This document shows, piece by piece, positions 42,818-52,370 of a DNA stretch of 64,000 nt. Where the stretch lies: contig CAVSMF010000002.1 of NCBI GenBank assembly GCA_963728975.1, positions 372,001 through 436,000 on the forward strand, in the 5' to 3' direction. The stretch comes from DATFCK01 sp963728975. Lineage in GTDB: Bacteria > Verrucomicrobiota > Verrucomicrobiia > Chthoniobacterales > UBA10450. A model generated the notes under the pieces. That model searched no databases and was not told the DNA's origin. It saw nothing but the letters and a program-made list of their open reading frames with translations. The position numbers and the translations under genes are program-made. Position 1 is the first letter of the stretch. Each line of letters opens with the position of its first letter.

Positions 42818-43255
42818 ATGAAGCCGATTCTTGGAATCGATTTGGGTCGGGCCCGCATCGGTCTGGCGGTTTCGGACGAGCTGCGTTTACTGGCCCATCC
42901 CCTGGAAACAATCCCGGCGGGCAAGACGGCGATCGGGCGTGTGGCCGAGGTCGTCCGGCAGAAGCAGGTTCACCAGGTGGTGGTGGGTATTCCGAAACTA
43001 ATGAGCGGCGAAGTTGGGAGCGCGGCGGAGGAAGCGCTGGCCTTCGTCGAACAACTGCGCCGGGCCGTCCCCTGCGAGGTGGTGACGTGGGACGAGCGCC
43101 TAACAACCGTGGCCGCCCACCGGGCCCTGAGGGATGCCGGGAAGAAGAGCCGCAACACCCGCGGTTATATCGATCAGGTAGCGGCCCAAATGATCTTGCA
43201 AGGCTATCTCGACCGGCAACAGACAGGGGGAGGCACAGGCGAATCGCTTCGGTAG
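42818..43255 (+). CDS. ruvX: Holliday junction resolvase-like / pre-16S rRNA nuclease YqgF
   Basis: A 145-residue RNase-H-fold nuclease of the YqgF/RuvX family, needed in E. coli for 16S rRNA 5'-end maturation. The first catalytic Asp is in ILGIDLGRARIGLAVSD; VVGIPKLMSG and TWDERLTTVAA (with Glu) and the final IDQVAAQMILQGYLD (Asp) complete the site. Family length. It is translated between manC and truA in a tight cluster. Confidence 0.95.
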   Translation: MKPILGIDLGRARIGLAVSDELRLLAHPLETIPAGKTAIGRVAEVVRQKQVHQVVVGIPKLMSGEVGSAAEEALAFVEQLRRAVPCEVVTWDERLTTVAAHRALRDAGKKSRNTRGYIDQVAAQMILQGYLDRQQTGGGTGESLR

Positions 43256-43259
43256 ATTG

Positions 43260-44000
43260 ATGGCACAACGGCTCAAGTTAGTGGTCGCTTACGATGGCGC
43301 TCCCTTCGCCGGGTGGCAAAGCCAGTCCCACCGCAATACCATCCAGGATCATCTGGAGCGCGCGTTTCAGCAGATCGGAGGAGAACCGGTGCGTGTCCAT
43401 GGCGCCGGACGGACCGACGCCGGCGTCCATGCCCTGGCTCAATGCGCTCACGCCGATGTGGACAACGAACGGCTTACCCCGGGGCGCTGGTTGGCCGCGC
43501 TCAACGCCCGTTTGCCGCCTCGATTGCGCGTTCTGCGTTGCCAGCGCGTGGGAAAGAATTTTCATGCGCGCTTTTCAGCGCGGGGAAAAGTCTACCGCTA
43601 CCGCATCTGGTCGGCCCTGGTCCTGCCGCCGTTGGAGTACGGGCGGGTTTGGCATCTCTCTTCCCAATTTGATTTCGAGCAGTTGAAAGATGCCGCCGGC
43701 CGATTCGTCGGACGCCACGATTTCTCCGGGTATGCGGCGAACCGCGGCCGGCCGGAAACAGACACCATCAGGACAATTCGTTCGGTCAAAGTTCGCAAAC
43801 GGGGCCCGTTGCTGACACTGGAGTTTGATGGCGACGGTTTTCTTTACAAGATGGCCCGGCTGATGGTTGGATCGCTGGTCGAATGCGCCACCGGCAAGTG
43901 CGTTATTGACGACTTAGTCAATCGCCTGAAGGGGAAACGGAGCGGAACACGTCTGGCTGCGCCGGCTGAAGGTTTATATCTGGTTCGGGTCCGTTACTAG
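43260..44000 (+). CDS. truA: tRNA pseudouridine synthase A
   Basis: Converts uridines 38-40 of tRNA anticodon stems to pseudouridine. The catalytic Asp is in GAGRTDAGVHA, with AYDGAPFAGWQSQ at the start, YRYRIW in the middle and FLYKMARLMVGSL near the end. Length of 246 residues is normal. The ATG at 43260 is used rather than a TTG one codon earlier; it lies four bases after the ruvX stop. Confidence 0.95.
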   Translation: MAQRLKLVVAYDGAPFAGWQSQSHRNTIQDHLERAFQQIGGEPVRVHGAGRTDAGVHALAQCAHADVDNERLTPGRWLAALNARLPPRLRVLRCQRVGKNFHARFSARGKVYRYRIWSALVLPPLEYGRVWHLSSQFDFEQLKDAAGRFVGRHDFSGYAANRGRPETDTIRTIRSVKVRKRGPLLTLEFDGDGFLYKMARLMVGSLVECATGKCVIDDLVNRLKGKRSGTRLAAPAEGLYLVRVRY

Positions 44001-44086
44001 CTGTGCTGGGCGGATGAAGTGGAGGGGCACTAGACCAGCCGAATTGGCAGAGGACCTGCTTTCTGGTAAATACCGTTAATTATAGA

Positions 44087-47000
44087 ATGGCCCAGACTCC
44101 TCATAGCTTCGATTCCCTCCTCCTCCAGCCGAAGCCAAGCGTCTTCCGACGCGCCGGCGATTGGCTCTTCAGCCAGCGCCATTTCCATCTTAAACTTCTC
44201 TCCGGCACCGCCGCCGGCGTTGCCGTCATCATTCTCCTCGCCGGAATCTTCTTCTACGTCACTCTGCGCAATCACGGCCAGGAAACCGTCCGCTCCCACA
44301 CCATCGAGGTGATTCGCATCAGCAGTTTGATCGAAAACGATATCGCCGCCCTCGAAACCGGACACCGAGGGTTTCTCCTCACCGGAAATCAGACGTACAT
44401 CCGCTCCTTCGATCGCCGGCGCGATCTGATGATGCGGCGTCTTCGCGACTTATCCGACCTGATCAGCGAGCGCCGGCAGCAACGCAAACCGGTCGCCAAA
44501 GTCCAGCAAGTTGTCGAAAAATGGATCAACAGCGTGGCCTTACCCGAAATCCAATCGCGGCTGAAACAGAATTCCGCTTCGCCCGTGGACGGGAAAGCAC
44601 CCGACTTGAACCAAAGCCCGGTGCCGTTGGGCAATTCCGTCCTGGACGAGGCCCGCGAAATTCTGCAATCGCTCCAGGATGAAGAACAAATTGTGTTGAA
44701 TCAGCGGATGGCGGGGCAGGAATGGGCCACTCAATCGACCCAGATTCTCAACTTTTTCCCCAAGCTCGAACGTTCGGTGGTGGAGATGGAAAAGGAAAAA
44801 CGGGGATATCTTCTCACCGGCGACTCGAAATTTGCGGAAGCCTACGGCCGGGCCGTCACCGATTTTTCCACTTACAACGGTTATCTTTCGGTCCTGGTGG
44901 CCAACACTCCGAGCCAGGCCGAGTTGCTCGCGAACATTCGAGCCAACGTGGAACGCTGGATCAATGTTTCGGTGCCGGTGATGGAGATGAAGCGAGCCGG
45001 TAAAACCGTCGAGCAGCCCGTAACCGACGAAAAGGGCGAGCCTCTGATGGCTAACATTCGACAGATGCTGGCTACTTTTGAAAAGAGGGCCCTGGGCGCC
45101 TACGAATTGCGGATGACCGTGGCCAGTCGGGCGCGAATTATCAAGACCCTGCTTCTGGCGGCGCTCGCCGTCCTGGCGGTTGCCTTGCTGGTTGTTTCCA
45201 ACATGTACAGCTTCGTCCTGGTCGGCCGTCAGCTGGCAACTCTGGAAGGAGTTGAAGCCCGGATCCGTTCGATCATCGAGAGCATTCTCGACGGCATGAT
45301 CACGGTCGACGAAAACGGAATGATTTGCTCGATCAATCCCGCCGCGGAAAAGATGTTTGGTTACACTGCGTCCGACCTGGCCGGGCATAAGTTTTCCAAG
45401 TTGGTCCCGAAGCTGAACGGCATCGAACCCGACGCCAAACCGATTAACTGCACCTGGGAGCAGATGGCCAAGCGGACCGGGAGCACGGTCCTGGCTCTCG
45501 GGCGCACTCGAAAGCTGGTGACGTTTCCAGTCGAGATTTCCCTGAGCCAGATGGAAGTGGACAACCGGAAGCTTTTCGTCGCCATGGTGCGCGATGTCAC
45601 CGAACAAAAGCGGTTTGAGAAAGAGATCGCCGCCGAAAAAGAAAGTCTGGCCGTTACTCTGCGTTCGATCGGGGACGGAGTCATCACCACCGACGTCCAG
45701 GGCAAGATTATCATTCTGAATAACGAAGCGGAGCGAATAACCGGCTGGTCCTCGGCGGAAGCGATCGGCAAACCGCTCAAATCGGTGTTCAACGTCACGA
45801 TCGACGTAGCGGCTCAGGCTCGGGCGCAGCGAAGCGGCTATCGGAATGAAGCCCAATCCATTTTGTTGAGTTTGCCCGAGAGCGCCACCCTGATTTCGCG
45901 CGATAAGAACGAATACATTATCGAGCAGGTCGCCTCGCCCATTCGGGACAGCAAAAACGAAATCGCAGGCGTGGTTTTGGTTTTCCGCGACATAACCGAA
46001 AGACAACGCAACGAAGCCGAGCGGCGCAAGGCAGAGACCCTGGAACAGCTCGGGCTGCTGGCCGGCGGGATCGCCCACGACTTCAATAATCTCCTCACCG
46101 CCATCATCGGCAATATTTCCCTCGCTTCCCTGCTCCTTCCCCCGAATGACGAAATGGCAGTACGTTTGGTTGACGCCAAAAACGCCTCGATGCGGGCGCG
46201 CGATCTGGCCCAGCAACTTCTTACTTTTGCCCGGGGCGGCGCACCGATCAAGAAAACGACATCGATCGGGAAACTGATCCAGGACACGGTCAGCTTTTCG
46301 CTTCGGGGCAGCCACAGCCGGAGCGAGTTTTCCTTTGGCGCGGAATTGTGGGCGGCCGAGATCGACCCCGGCCAAATCAGTCAGGTGATTGCCAATCTCG
46401 TGGTCAACGCCGATCAAGCCATGCCTAACGGAGGCACTTTGCAAGTCAGCTGCGACAATTTCACTTATGAACCGTCGAAGGGACCGGACATTCCCGATCT
46501 TAGCCCGGGCGAGTACATCCGGATCACGATTCGCGATGAAGGCGTCGGTATTCCGGAGGATTATCTGAAGCGCGTTTTCGATCCTTATTTTACGACGAAA
46601 CCAAAAGGGACCGGCCTTGGTTTAGCCACGACTTATTCGATCGTTAAGAATCACAATGGATTGATCACGGTGGATTCGGAATTGCATCACGGTTCCACTT
46701 TTGCTGTCTATCTTCCAGCGGCGACGTTTCAGGACCTGCCAGTCGAGCAGGTCGGCCCGATCACAACCGCCTTGAACGGGACCGGCCGGATCCTGGTGGT
46801 TGATGACGAAGAAGCGATTCGCGCCCTGGTGGATTTTACCCTGTCTCATCTCGGCTACGAGGTGCTTCAGGCCGCGACCGCGTTGGACGGCGTCAATATT
46901 TACCGGGAAAAGCTCGAAGCCGGGGAACGAGTCGATGCGGTCATTCTCGATCTGACCTTGCCCGGCGGAATGGGCGGGAAGGAAGCGCTCAAGAAATTAA

Positions 47001-47218
47001 TCGAAATTGATCCTACGGTAAACGCGATCGTCTCCAGCGGTTATGCGACCGACGCGACCATGAGCCGCTACCAGGATTTCGGTTTCCGCGGCGTTATTGC
47101 CAAACCGTATGAAGCAGCCGAGCTCGGCAAGATCATTCACGAAGTGATCAGTTCCAGCCATGTGAATTTTACGACCGAGCATTACGACGGCGGCCGCCTG
47201 GCAACCCGGGTTGCCTGA
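44087..47218 (+). CDS. Hybrid sensor histidine kinase (CHASE3-PAS-PAS-HisKA-HATPase-REC)
   Basis: A 1043-residue membrane kinase. It has a first helix (GTAAGVAVIILLAGIFFYVT), a periplasmic region with two CHASE3-like halves (ALETGHRGFLLTGNQTYIRS and MEKEKRGYLLTGDSKFAEA), a second helix (LLLAALAVLAVALLVVS), two PAS domains (about 390-500 and 520-640), a HisKA helix with His664 in GIAHDFNNLL, the ATPase domain (FDPYFTTKPKGTGLGLA) and a receiver from about 900 with Asp955 in VILDLTLPGG. The receiver passes phosphate to an unlinked partner or acts directly. No regulator gene is next to it. Confidence 0.95.
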   Translation: MAQTPHSFDSLLLQPKPSVFRRAGDWLFSQRHFHLKLLSGTAAGVAVIILLAGIFFYVTLRNHGQETVRSHTIEVIRISSLIENDIAALETGHRGFLLTGNQTYIRSFDRRRDLMMRRLRDLSDLISERRQQRKPVAKVQQVVEKWINSVALPEIQSRLKQNSASPVDGKAPDLNQSPVPLGNSVLDEAREILQSLQDEEQIVLNQRMAGQEWATQSTQILNFFPKLERSVVEMEKEKRGYLLTGDSKFAEAYGRAVTDFSTYNGYLSVLVANTPSQAELLANIRANVERWINVSVPVMEMKRAGKTVEQPVTDEKGEPLMANIRQMLATFEKRALGAYELRMTVASRARIIKTLLLAALAVLAVALLVVSNMYSFVLVGRQLATLEGVEARIRSIIESILDGMITVDENGMICSINPAAEKMFGYTASDLAGHKFSKLVPKLNGIEPDAKPINCTWEQMAKRTGSTVLALGRTRKLVTFPVEISLSQMEVDNRKLFVAMVRDVTEQKRFEKEIAAEKESLAVTLRSIGDGVITTDVQGKIIILNNEAERITGWSSAEAIGKPLKSVFNVTIDVAAQARAQRSGYRNEAQSILLSLPESATLISRDKNEYIIEQVASPIRDSKNEIAGVVLVFRDITERQRNEAERRKAETLEQLGLLAGGIAHDFNNLLTAIIGNISLASLLLPPNDEMAVRLVDAKNASMRARDLAQQLLTFARGGAPIKKTTSIGKLIQDTVSFSLRGSHSRSEFSFGAELWAAEIDPGQISQVIANLVVNADQAMPNGGTLQVSCDNFTYEPSKGPDIPDLSPGEYIRITIRDEGVGIPEDYLKRVFDPYFTTKPKGTGLGLATTYSIVKNHNGLITVDSELHHGSTFAVYLPAATFQDLPVEQVGPITTALNGTGRILVVDDEEAIRALVDFTLSHLGYEVLQAATALDGVNIYREKLEAGERVDAVILDLTLPGGMGGKEALKKLIEIDPTVNAIVSSGYATDATMSRYQDFGFRGVIAKPYEAAELGKIIHEVISSSHVNFTTEHYDGGRLATRVA

Positions 47219-47251
47219 AGCCAGGAACGGCAGTTCCCAGCCGCTCCTTGC

Positions 47252-47707
47252 TCAATCGGCCAGAACCGGGAGATCCTTTACGAATCGAAAGCCGTTTCTG
47301 ACGTAGCCCAGCCGCTCGTAGAAGTCGTGCGCCCGTTTGCGGTCTAACCGGGTATTGACGGCGACGCGGCTGATGTTCCTGGCCATGAAGTCGTTCTCCG
47401 CCGCGCGAACCAGTTCCCGGCCCACTCCCAAGCCTCGCATCTCCTCGGCCACGACCAGAGCCAGGATGCGCGCGCCGACGTCGTTATGCTCGTAACTGTG
47501 TTGCACAACAGAGCCAATCATCCCGCACACTTTTCCGCCACGCACCGCCACCAGCGTTTGATAATCGGGATTGCTGACAATCGATTCCAGGCGCATTTCC
47601 ATTTCGGCGGTCCGGGTCTCATACCCGAGCTCCGTCATCAGGCCGGCCAGGCTGGCGGCGTCGCTCAGCTCAGTCCGGCGGATAGCCAGATCAGATAACT
47701 GGCTCAT
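47252..47707 (-). CDS. GNAT family N-acetyltransferase
   Basis: A 151-residue acyl-transfer protein with the acetyl-CoA binding motif (ALVVAEEMRGLGVGRELVRA; Q/RxxGxG/A seen as RGLGVG) and the terminal ARDFYERLGY-like helix (AHDFYERLGYVRNGFRF). The substrate is unknown. Its start overlaps the end of cysNC by 17 bases, so it is probably co-transcribed with the sulfate-activation genes. Confidence 0.85.
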   Translation of the reverse strand: MSQLSDLAIRRTELSDAASLAGLMTELGYETRTAEMEMRLESIVSNPDYQTLVAVRGGKVCGMIGSVVQHSYEHNDVGARILALVVAEEMRGLGVGRELVRAAENDFMARNISRVAVNTRLDRKRAHDFYERLGYVRNGFRFVKDLPVLAD

Positions 47708-49613
47708 CCGACCTCAGCCTCGGCAGCAGCTGCTCGAGTATGGTTGCGATGGATTCGTCCACGCTTTGGCGGTCCGTATGGACAACGATCTCCGGACCTT
47801 CCGGCGGTTCGTAGGGCGCGTCGATGCCGGTGAAATCCCGGATTTCTCCCGCCCGCGCTTTTTTATAAAGCTGTTTGGGATCACGCGCTTCGCACACGGC
47901 CAGGGGCGCGTCAACGAACACCTCAATAAACTCAGCGTTGCCTTCGAGGGCGATTTCCCGCGCCCGGCGCCTGTCCATGCGGTAGGGGGAAATGAAAGCT
48001 GTGATCGTGACCGCGCCGGCGTCCGCCATCAGTTTTGCCACTTCACTGACACGCCGGATATTTTCCACCCGGTCCTGCGGTGAAAAGCCAAGATTCGAAT
48101 TCAAACCGTGCCGGATATTGTCGCCATCCAACACGTAAGTATGAATGCCGCGACTGAATAATTCGCGTTCGAGGGCCTGGGCAATGGTCGATTTCCCGGC
48201 CCCGGACAGACCGGTAAACCAGACCACCGCGCCGCGATGGCCAAGCTGGGCGGCGCGTTGGCGCGGCGTGATCTTCTCTTCAATCCAGAAGATGTTCTTG
48301 CTCTTGGCCACTGTGCGATCGGTGTAAACCCCGCCGAAAATGGTGCCGCCGGCGCAGATTTCGTCCTCCTCGACCAGAACAAAGCGGCCGAGATGAGGGA
48401 TGCGATCGTGATTATCGATCACCAACGGTGCGCGGGTTTGGACGATTACTCGGCCCACTTCATTCCGTTCCAACCGGCTATGGCTGCCGGGTTTCGCCGC
48501 CAGGCTGGAGGAATCCATAACCCTCTCGATCGCGACGATCTGACATTTCACATCCTGCGTAGCCAGGCGGATGTTGAGGAGGCGCCCGATCTGCATCGGT
48601 TGACGCGCGATCCAAAAAATGTCGGCATGAAATCGGTTTGTCTCGATCGGAGTTTCCGCCTGATGGGAAGCGACATACCCGCGTTCCACAAAAATCTGTT
48701 CGCTCAGAGTGACTCCGATCGAGTCACCGGCAATTGCTTCGGCGCCGTTGCCGGCTCCAGGCCAGCTTTCGATCGAGTGGACGACAGAAGTCTTGTTAGC
48801 CGGGGAAAAGACCAGTTCGTCCCCTACCCGCAATCTTCCGGTTTCGATTCGACCGGCGATGATCCGGCGTTCGTCGAACCGATAGACGTCCTGCACACAG
48901 AACCGGAGCGGAAGATCGAACCGCGACGGCGTCGCTACGGTGGCATCGAGCCCTTCCAGAACCGTGGGCCCGTCGTACCAGCTCATCTTTTCGCTGCGGC
49001 TCGCGACATTGTCACCGGTCCGGGCCGAAACCGGAATGAAGCAGCGCGCTTCCAGTCCGAGATCGGAAAGAAACTTTTCGTAATCGGTTTTGATTTCCTT
49101 AAACCGCGATTCGGAATAGCCGGCCAAATCCATTTTGTTCACGGCCACAATCACCTGGTTGATTCCGAGTATGCTCAACAGATAGGCATGGCGGCGGCTC
49201 TGTTCCCGCACCCCTTCGTTTGCGGCGATGACCAGAACGGCGGCATCCGCGCTGGCCGCTCCCGTAATCATGTTCTTGAGGAATTCCTTGTGTCCGGGCG
49301 CGTCAATGATGGCGTAACGGCGGCGGGGAGTCTGGAAAGGTATACGAGTGGTATCGATGGTGACGTTTTGCTCCTGTTCCTCCAGTAAAGCGTCGAGCAG
49401 GAAAGCAAATTCGAATTCCATCCCCTCTGCGGCGCACGCTTTTTGGATTTGTTCGATCTTGCCGTCCGGAAGCGAATCGGTGTCGTGCAAGATCCGGCCG
49501 ATCAAAGTGGACTTGCCATGGTCCACGTGGCCGACGAAGACGACTTTCAGCGATGGAGCCGCTGCCGATTGCGGATTCGGGATTGCCGATTGCAGATTGT
49601 TGCCTTGTTTCAT
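47691..49613 (-). CDS. cysNC: Bifunctional sulfate adenylyltransferase subunit 1 / APS kinase
   Basis: A fusion that drives ATP sulfurylase by GTP hydrolysis and then phosphorylates APS to PAPS. The N-terminal GTPase has the P-loop GHVDHGKST, the DAPGHKEF motif and NKMDL; beta-barrel domains follow; the C-terminal kinase has a second P-loop GLSGAGKST and the DGDNIRHGLN motif. Length is about 640 residues, as in other CysNC proteins. The start used (MKQGNNLQS) is 15 codons inside a longer frame; both begin with a poorly conserved leader. cysD lies upstream on the same strand, 180 bases away. Confidence 0.95.
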   Translation of the reverse strand: MKQGNNLQSAIPNPQSAAAPSLKVVFVGHVDHGKSTLIGRILHDTDSLPDGKIEQIQKACAAEGMEFEFAFLLDALLEEQEQNVTIDTTRIPFQTPRRRYAIIDAPGHKEFLKNMITGAASADAAVLVIAANEGVREQSRRHAYLLSILGINQVIVAVNKMDLAGYSESRFKEIKTDYEKFLSDLGLEARCFIPVSARTGDNVASRSEKMSWYDGPTVLEGLDATVATPSRFDLPLRFCVQDVYRFDERRIIAGRIETGRLRVGDELVFSPANKTSVVHSIESWPGAGNGAEAIAGDSIGVTLSEQIFVERGYVASHQAETPIETNRFHADIFWIARQPMQIGRLLNIRLATQDVKCQIVAIERVMDSSSLAAKPGSHSRLERNEVGRVIVQTRAPLVIDNHDRIPHLGRFVLVEEDEICAGGTIFGGVYTDRTVAKSKNIFWIEEKITPRQRAAQLGHRGAVVWFTGLSGAGKSTIAQALERELFSRGIHTYVLDGDNIRHGLNSNLGFSPQDRVENIRRVSEVAKLMADAGAVTITAFISPYRMDRRRAREIALEGNAEFIEVFVDAPLAVCEARDPKQLYKKARAGEIRDFTGIDAPYEPPEGPEIVVHTDRQSVDESIATILEQLLPRLRSDEPVI

Positions 49614-49793
49614 TGATTCGCGTCCCGTTTTCGACGACGCGCGGTCATCGCCATCCAATAGGAAGATTCATCGCATTCCTTTTCGACAATGTTCTGTCCT
49701 AATCTCTTTTGCAGTCATATCGGCAAGTCCAAAAAAACACCGCGGGCGACGACGCAAGCCACAAATTGCGTTAATCACGCGTTCAATCCCCAA

Positions 49794-50612
49794 TCACAAG
49801 AAGCCCTTCGCCCGCAGTTTCTGCATCGCGTTTCGCTCATGATAGTCCTGGGCTCGCCCCGCCCGTTCGCTGGTCCGTGTCGTCTCCAGTTCGGCGATGA
49901 TCTTGTCGATGGTATCGGCGTCGCTCACCACCGGATGCGTGATCGGACTGCACCCGAGCGAGCGAAAGCGCTTGCCGTTACGCGCAAAATACATTTGGGG
50001 GATAGGAATTTTCTCCCGCTGGATATAGCGCCAGATATCGACCTCGGTCCAGTCCAGCAAAGGTTGGACCCTGACGTGCTCCCCTTTTCCTGACGCCACC
50101 GCGAACTGCCCCCAAAACTCCGGCGGCTGATCCTTATAATCCCATTCGAACTGGGCATTCCTCGGCGAAAAGTAGCGCTCCTTGGCCCGGGTCGGATCTT
50201 CATCCCGGCGGATCCCGGTGATCAGCGCATCCCATTTGTATTCGGCCAGGACTTGTTGCAACGCGACCGTCTTTAGCTCGTGGGTCACTGTCACCGGGTC
50301 GTGCGTTTCATATCCAATGCCGCGCGCCCGCGCTTCGGTATTGATCTTCACAACCAGATTGAGCTTGTAATGCGCGGCCGCCCAATCACGAAACTCCAGC
50401 ATTTCCGGGAACTCGTAAGTCGTATCGATATGCAGAACGGGGAACGGCACCCGCCCAAAGAAAGATTTCAAGGCCAGCCAAACAAGGACGTTGGAATCTT
50501 TTCCCATCGACCACGGCATGGCGATATTCTTGAAGGCGCGATATGCCTCTCGAAAAATGAAAATGCTCTGGTTCTCGAGTTGGTCGAGATGGGTTCGGGT
50601 TATCTGGTTCAT
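49794..50612 (-). CDS. cysD: Sulfate adenylyltransferase subunit 2
   Basis: The catalytic subunit of ATP sulfurylase, which makes APS from sulfate and ATP. The PP-loop is SMGKDSNVL (E. coli CysD reads SIGKDS), with HIDTTYEFPEM after it and RRDEDPTRAKERYFS and WNP-like PLLDWTEVDIWRYI later. It ends KLRAKGFL, as is usual in the family. The ATG at 50612 (MNQITRTHLDQLE) is the family start; a longer frame would include repeat sequence. Works with CysN encoded downstream. Confidence 0.95.
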   Translation of the reverse strand: MNQITRTHLDQLENQSIFIFREAYRAFKNIAMPWSMGKDSNVLVWLALKSFFGRVPFPVLHIDTTYEFPEMLEFRDWAAAHYKLNLVVKINTEARARGIGYETHDPVTVTHELKTVALQQVLAEYKWDALITGIRRDEDPTRAKERYFSPRNAQFEWDYKDQPPEFWGQFAVASGKGEHVRVQPLLDWTEVDIWRYIQREKIPIPQMYFARNGKRFRSLGCSPITHPVVSDADTIDKIIAELETTRTSERAGRAQDYHERNAMQKLRAKGFL

Positions 50613-50636
50613 TACGGGTCGCAGTGGCTGAAATAA

Positions 50637-50722
50637 GCCACAGGTAAGCACAGATTTACACAGATGATTGCGGATTGGCATGTCCAGATTGCGAAAAATT
50701 GGTGTCCATCTGGGTCCATCGG
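50637..50722. repeat. CACAGAT-type repeat between cysD and nuoB2
   Basis: AGCCACAGGTAAGCACAGAT followed by TTACACAGATG, with inverse-type units GGTGTCCATCTGGGTCCATC at the right end. Same family as 15206-15305 and 32281-32365. It lies between divergent genes where promoters are expected. Confidence 0.5.
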
Positions 50723-50759
50723 CGGCCGTTTTCTCTTGCGACGAAGGTAGGCAATCTTA

Positions 50760-51299
50760 GTGTTGGGCGTGCCACAGATTGCCGCCTACGATTCCAAAAT
50801 CGAAGGAAACGTCATTTTTACCCAATTGGATGCCGCTCTCAACTGGGTGCGCAAAAACTCGCTTTGGCCAATGCCGATGGGGCTGGCCTGCTGCGCCATC
50901 GAACTGATGGCAACGGCCGCCTCCCGGTTCGATATCGCGCGGTTCGGCGCCGAGGTGATGCGTTTTTCTCCCAGACAATGCGATGTCATGATCGTAGCCG
51001 GCACCGTCACCTACAAAATGGCCCTGGCCGTAAAAAGAATCTACGAGCAAATGCCCGAGCCGAAATGGGTCATTGCCATGGGGGCGTGCGCTTCGACCGG
51101 CGGCATGTACCGCTCCTATGCCGTGTTGCAGGGAATCGATCAGCTTCTGCCGGTGGACGTTTATATTTCCGGTTGCCCGCCCCGCCCGGAAGCGCTGCTG
51201 GCCGGCCTGATCAAATTGCAGGAAAAGATTTCGGGGCAACCGGCTTTGCTTCAACAAAAGCCGAAACTGGCAAAGCAACTAACCGAAGCGACAAGCTAG
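50760..51299 (+). CDS. nuoB: Second NuoB (NADH-quinone oxidoreductase subunit B)
   Basis: A second copy of the N2-cluster subunit, 179 residues. It keeps all cluster ligands: GLACCAIELMATAASRFDIA, MGACASTGG and SGCPPRPEAL. It differs from the copy at 16156-16782 in its start (LGVPQIAAYDSKIEG) and lacks the long tail. It is followed three bases later by a second nuoC and no further nuo genes, so its complex partners are elsewhere. The start is GTG at 50760 with GAAGG upstream; TTG at 50763 or GTG at 50769 are alternatives. Confidence 0.9.
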   Translation: MLGVPQIAAYDSKIEGNVIFTQLDAALNWVRKNSLWPMPMGLACCAIELMATAASRFDIARFGAEVMRFSPRQCDVMIVAGTVTYKMALAVKRIYEQMPEPKWVIAMGACASTGGMYRSYAVLQGIDQLLPVDVYISGCPPRPEALLAGLIKLQEKISGQPALLQQKPKLAKQLTEATS

Positions 51300-51302
51300 A
51301 CC

Positions 51303-51878
51303 ATGACCGGCACGGAATTGCTCGACTCGCTCGCCCAGCTCCTCGGCGAGAAACTACAGGAAAAATCCGCTTTCCGCGGCGAAACGACTTACACGATCCT
51401 GGCTGCGGATTTGCGTGAAATATCCAAATTCTGCCGGGACGATCTTTCCTTCGATTACCTGCTCGATATTACCAGCGTCGATCATTCCGGGCAGGAGCCG
51501 CGCTTCGAAATCGTTTACGAACTTTATTCCATGACCTTGTCCGTCCATTTGCGGCTCAAACTGCGCGTCTCGGAAGAGGTTGGCGCGGTCGACACCGTCT
51601 CGGACATCTGGCCGACCGCCAACTGGCACGAGCGCGAGATTTACGACATGATGGGAATTAAGTTTAACAATCACCCCGATCTCCGTCGCATTCTGATGTG
51701 GGATGGTTATCCCTTCTTTCCTCTCCTGAAAGAATTCCCGCTGGAGGGGCTTCCCAGCGATATGCCGGATGTCGCTTTTACTGAAGCCGCGCCGATGGAG
51801 GGAGGCCCGTTCGTAACGGTGCCGACCACTGCCACGACCAAGGATCGCGAACCGCGGGCGCGCGGCCCAAAGTTGTAG
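51303..51878 (+). CDS. nuoC: Second NuoC (NADH-quinone oxidoreductase subunit C)
   Basis: A second 30-kDa-type subunit of 191 residues with the signature EREIYDMMGIKFNNHPDLR then RILMWDGYPFFPLLKEF. It is clearly divergent from the copy at 15292-15957. The Pro-rich, poorly conserved tail after VAFTEAAPMEGG is unlike the main copy. The nuoB2-nuoC2 pair stands alone between sulfate-assimilation genes and an unknown gene. Confidence 0.9.
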   Translation: MTGTELLDSLAQLLGEKLQEKSAFRGETTYTILAADLREISKFCRDDLSFDYLLDITSVDHSGQEPRFEIVYELYSMTLSVHLRLKLRVSEEVGAVDTVSDIWPTANWHEREIYDMMGIKFNNHPDLRRILMWDGYPFFPLLKEFPLEGLPSDMPDVAFTEAAPMEGGPFVTVPTTATTKDREPRARGPKL

Positions 51879-51917
51879 TTCGCTCCCGCGCCTCGCCGGT
51901 CGCGGCCGACATCATCC

Positions 51918-52241
51918 CTACAAACCGTCGATCATGCGGCTGTCTTCCGACAGCGGCGGCCCTGGAATAATTCGCCAAAATCCGTCTTCGTCCTGGACCA
52001 CGTGTCTTTCCCCGGAATCGCTGCCCGGAAATTCAATGATCCGGCGCGTCAAAGCGCGTTCCGCGGCGGCCTGATCGGCATAAGTTTCGTGTAAAATTCT
52101 ATCGACCCGTTGATCGACCGGTGTCTCCAGCATCTGCTTCTGCTCCTCTGAAAGCGAAATTAGAGGTCGCTCCGGAAGTTTGAAAGGCGGTGTTTCGGCA
52201 ACCTCGGGTTGCGAATCCGGGCGTCGTCGGAAGAATTTCAT
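51918..52241 (-). CDS. Hypothetical protein (107 aa)
   Basis: A short hydrophilic protein starting MKFFRRRPDSQ, with a helix-rich middle (SLSEEQKQMLETPVDQRVDR) and ending in WRIIPGPPLSEDSRMIDGL. No signal peptide after the basic start and no membrane segment. Unrecognised. It is convergent with nuoC2, so not part of that unit. Confidence 0.55.
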   Translation of the reverse strand: MKFFRRRPDSQPEVAETPPFKLPERPLISLSEEQKQMLETPVDQRVDRILHETYADQAAAERALTRRIIEFPGSDSGERHVVQDEDGFWRIIPGPPLSEDSRMIDGL

Positions 52242-52370
52242 GAAGATTGTTTTACGACTCGAGCTTCCAGCTTAGTTCGTGCCACGATGCAGGCGATCGG
52301 CAGCATCCGCGCCCACGAATTCTCCCGCGCGGTTTCGCGGGCCTAACGGGAGCTGGCTTTGCGCGTCGAT

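Noticed and set aside
44540..46444. 634-codon open frame antisense to the hybrid kinase
   Set aside because: It is the mirror of a strongly coding GC-rich gene with clear PAS/HisKA motifs; the antisense product has no family signal.
48237..49388. 383-codon frame antisense to cysNC
   Set aside because: Mirror frame of the GTPase domain; no independent evidence.
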